Shown piece by piece: positions 4,958 through 5,160 of a DNA stretch of 5,160 bases. The notes beneath the pieces are model-generated. The model was not told the origin of the DNA. It saw nothing but the letters and a program-made list of their open reading frames with translations, and did no database searches. Position 1 is the stretch's first letter, and every line of letters begins with the position of its first letter. The position numbers were made by a program, and so were the translations under genes. The stretch is from Sulfurospirillum sp. (GTDB lineage: Bacteria > Campylobacterota > Campylobacteria > Campylobacterales > QNZT01), in NCBI GenBank assembly GCA_003978455.1, contig QNZT01000177.1:1-5160 (forward strand). Direction: 5' to 3'.

Positions 4958-5160
4958 TTAAAGTCCCATCTCTCCGCCTGCCTCTTCCTGCATCTTCTGC
5001 TCCCAGCGGGATATCTCGATGCGCACCTCATTGAGCTGCTGCTGCGTAACGTTTTCATCCGCTTTCCAGTGCACCTCGATCTCCCCGCCGTACTCGGCAC
5101 CCATCTCTTCTATTTTTTGGGCATATTCATCCATATCGAGACAAAACTCTGCCCTATCCT
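4958..5160 (-). CDS. C-terminal part of an unrecognised acidic protein
   Basis: On the minus strand an open frame enters from the right edge and ends at TAA (4958-4960), giving at least 66 residues. The visible part is strongly acidic and soluble, with no cysteine motif or membrane segment. It has a DEYAQKIEEMGAEYGGEIEV stretch, then a TQQQLNEVRIEISRWEQKMQEE segment that would form an amphipathic, possibly coiled-coil helix, and it ends in GGEMGL. I cannot assign a family. The continuous frame to the edge, the codon pattern and the normal spacing to the next gene in the same direction support it as real. It may be cotranscribed with the ArsC-like gene 64 bases downstream. Confidence 0.7.
   Translation of the reverse strand, partial: DRAEFCLDMDEYAQKIEEMGAEYGGEIEVHWKADENVTQQQLNEVRIEISRWEQKMQEEAGGEMGL

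Overview
The window looks like a chromosomal housekeeping segment of a free-living Campylobacterota (epsilonproteobacterial) bacterium, perhaps Sulfurovum- or Sulfurimonas-like. The reasons are the small Gly-Leu-Cys-Ser tRNA cluster, a moaC gene overlapping a gene of the HP0495/DUF493 family, extended or -10-dominated promoters, and moderate GC with AT-rich spacers. The lineage is an inference from recalled family resemblance, not from a search.

Layout. Bases 1-86 hold no recognisable gene. Bases 87-517 carry four tRNA genes on the minus strand, in transcription order Gly(GCC), Leu(TAA), Cys(GCA), Ser(TGA), all with encoded CCA ends. They are driven by one near-consensus promoter at 537-565. 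Facing away from it on the plus strand, 624-1556 encodes a secreted, probably outer-membrane beta-barrel protein of unknown function. Its extended -10 box lies so close to the ATG that the mRNA may be leaderless. This gene converges on, and overlaps by six bases, a minus-strand pair: moaC (molybdenum cofactor synthesis, GTG start at 2265) followed by a DUF493 gene (GTG start at 1811). The two overlap by 17 bases.

An AT-rich divergent promoter region (about 2266-2386) separates moaC from a plus-strand gene for a periplasmic TlpA/ResA-like thioredoxin (2387-2920). That gene converges on a minus-strand pair: an ArsC/YfgD-like reductase (4537-4893) and, two bases downstream, a YbiT-type ABC-F ATPase (2939-4534). 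An 8-bp hairpin lies at the convergence point. The right edge holds the C-terminal part of an unrecognised acidic protein (minus strand, stop at 4958).

No mobile element, CRISPR array, phage gene, defence system or obviously novel multi-gene system is visible. The points most worth a second look are the unknown barrel protein with its candidate leaderless start, the palindrome over the moaC -10 box, the moaC/DUF493 coupling, and the altered ATPase motifs of the ABC-F protein.
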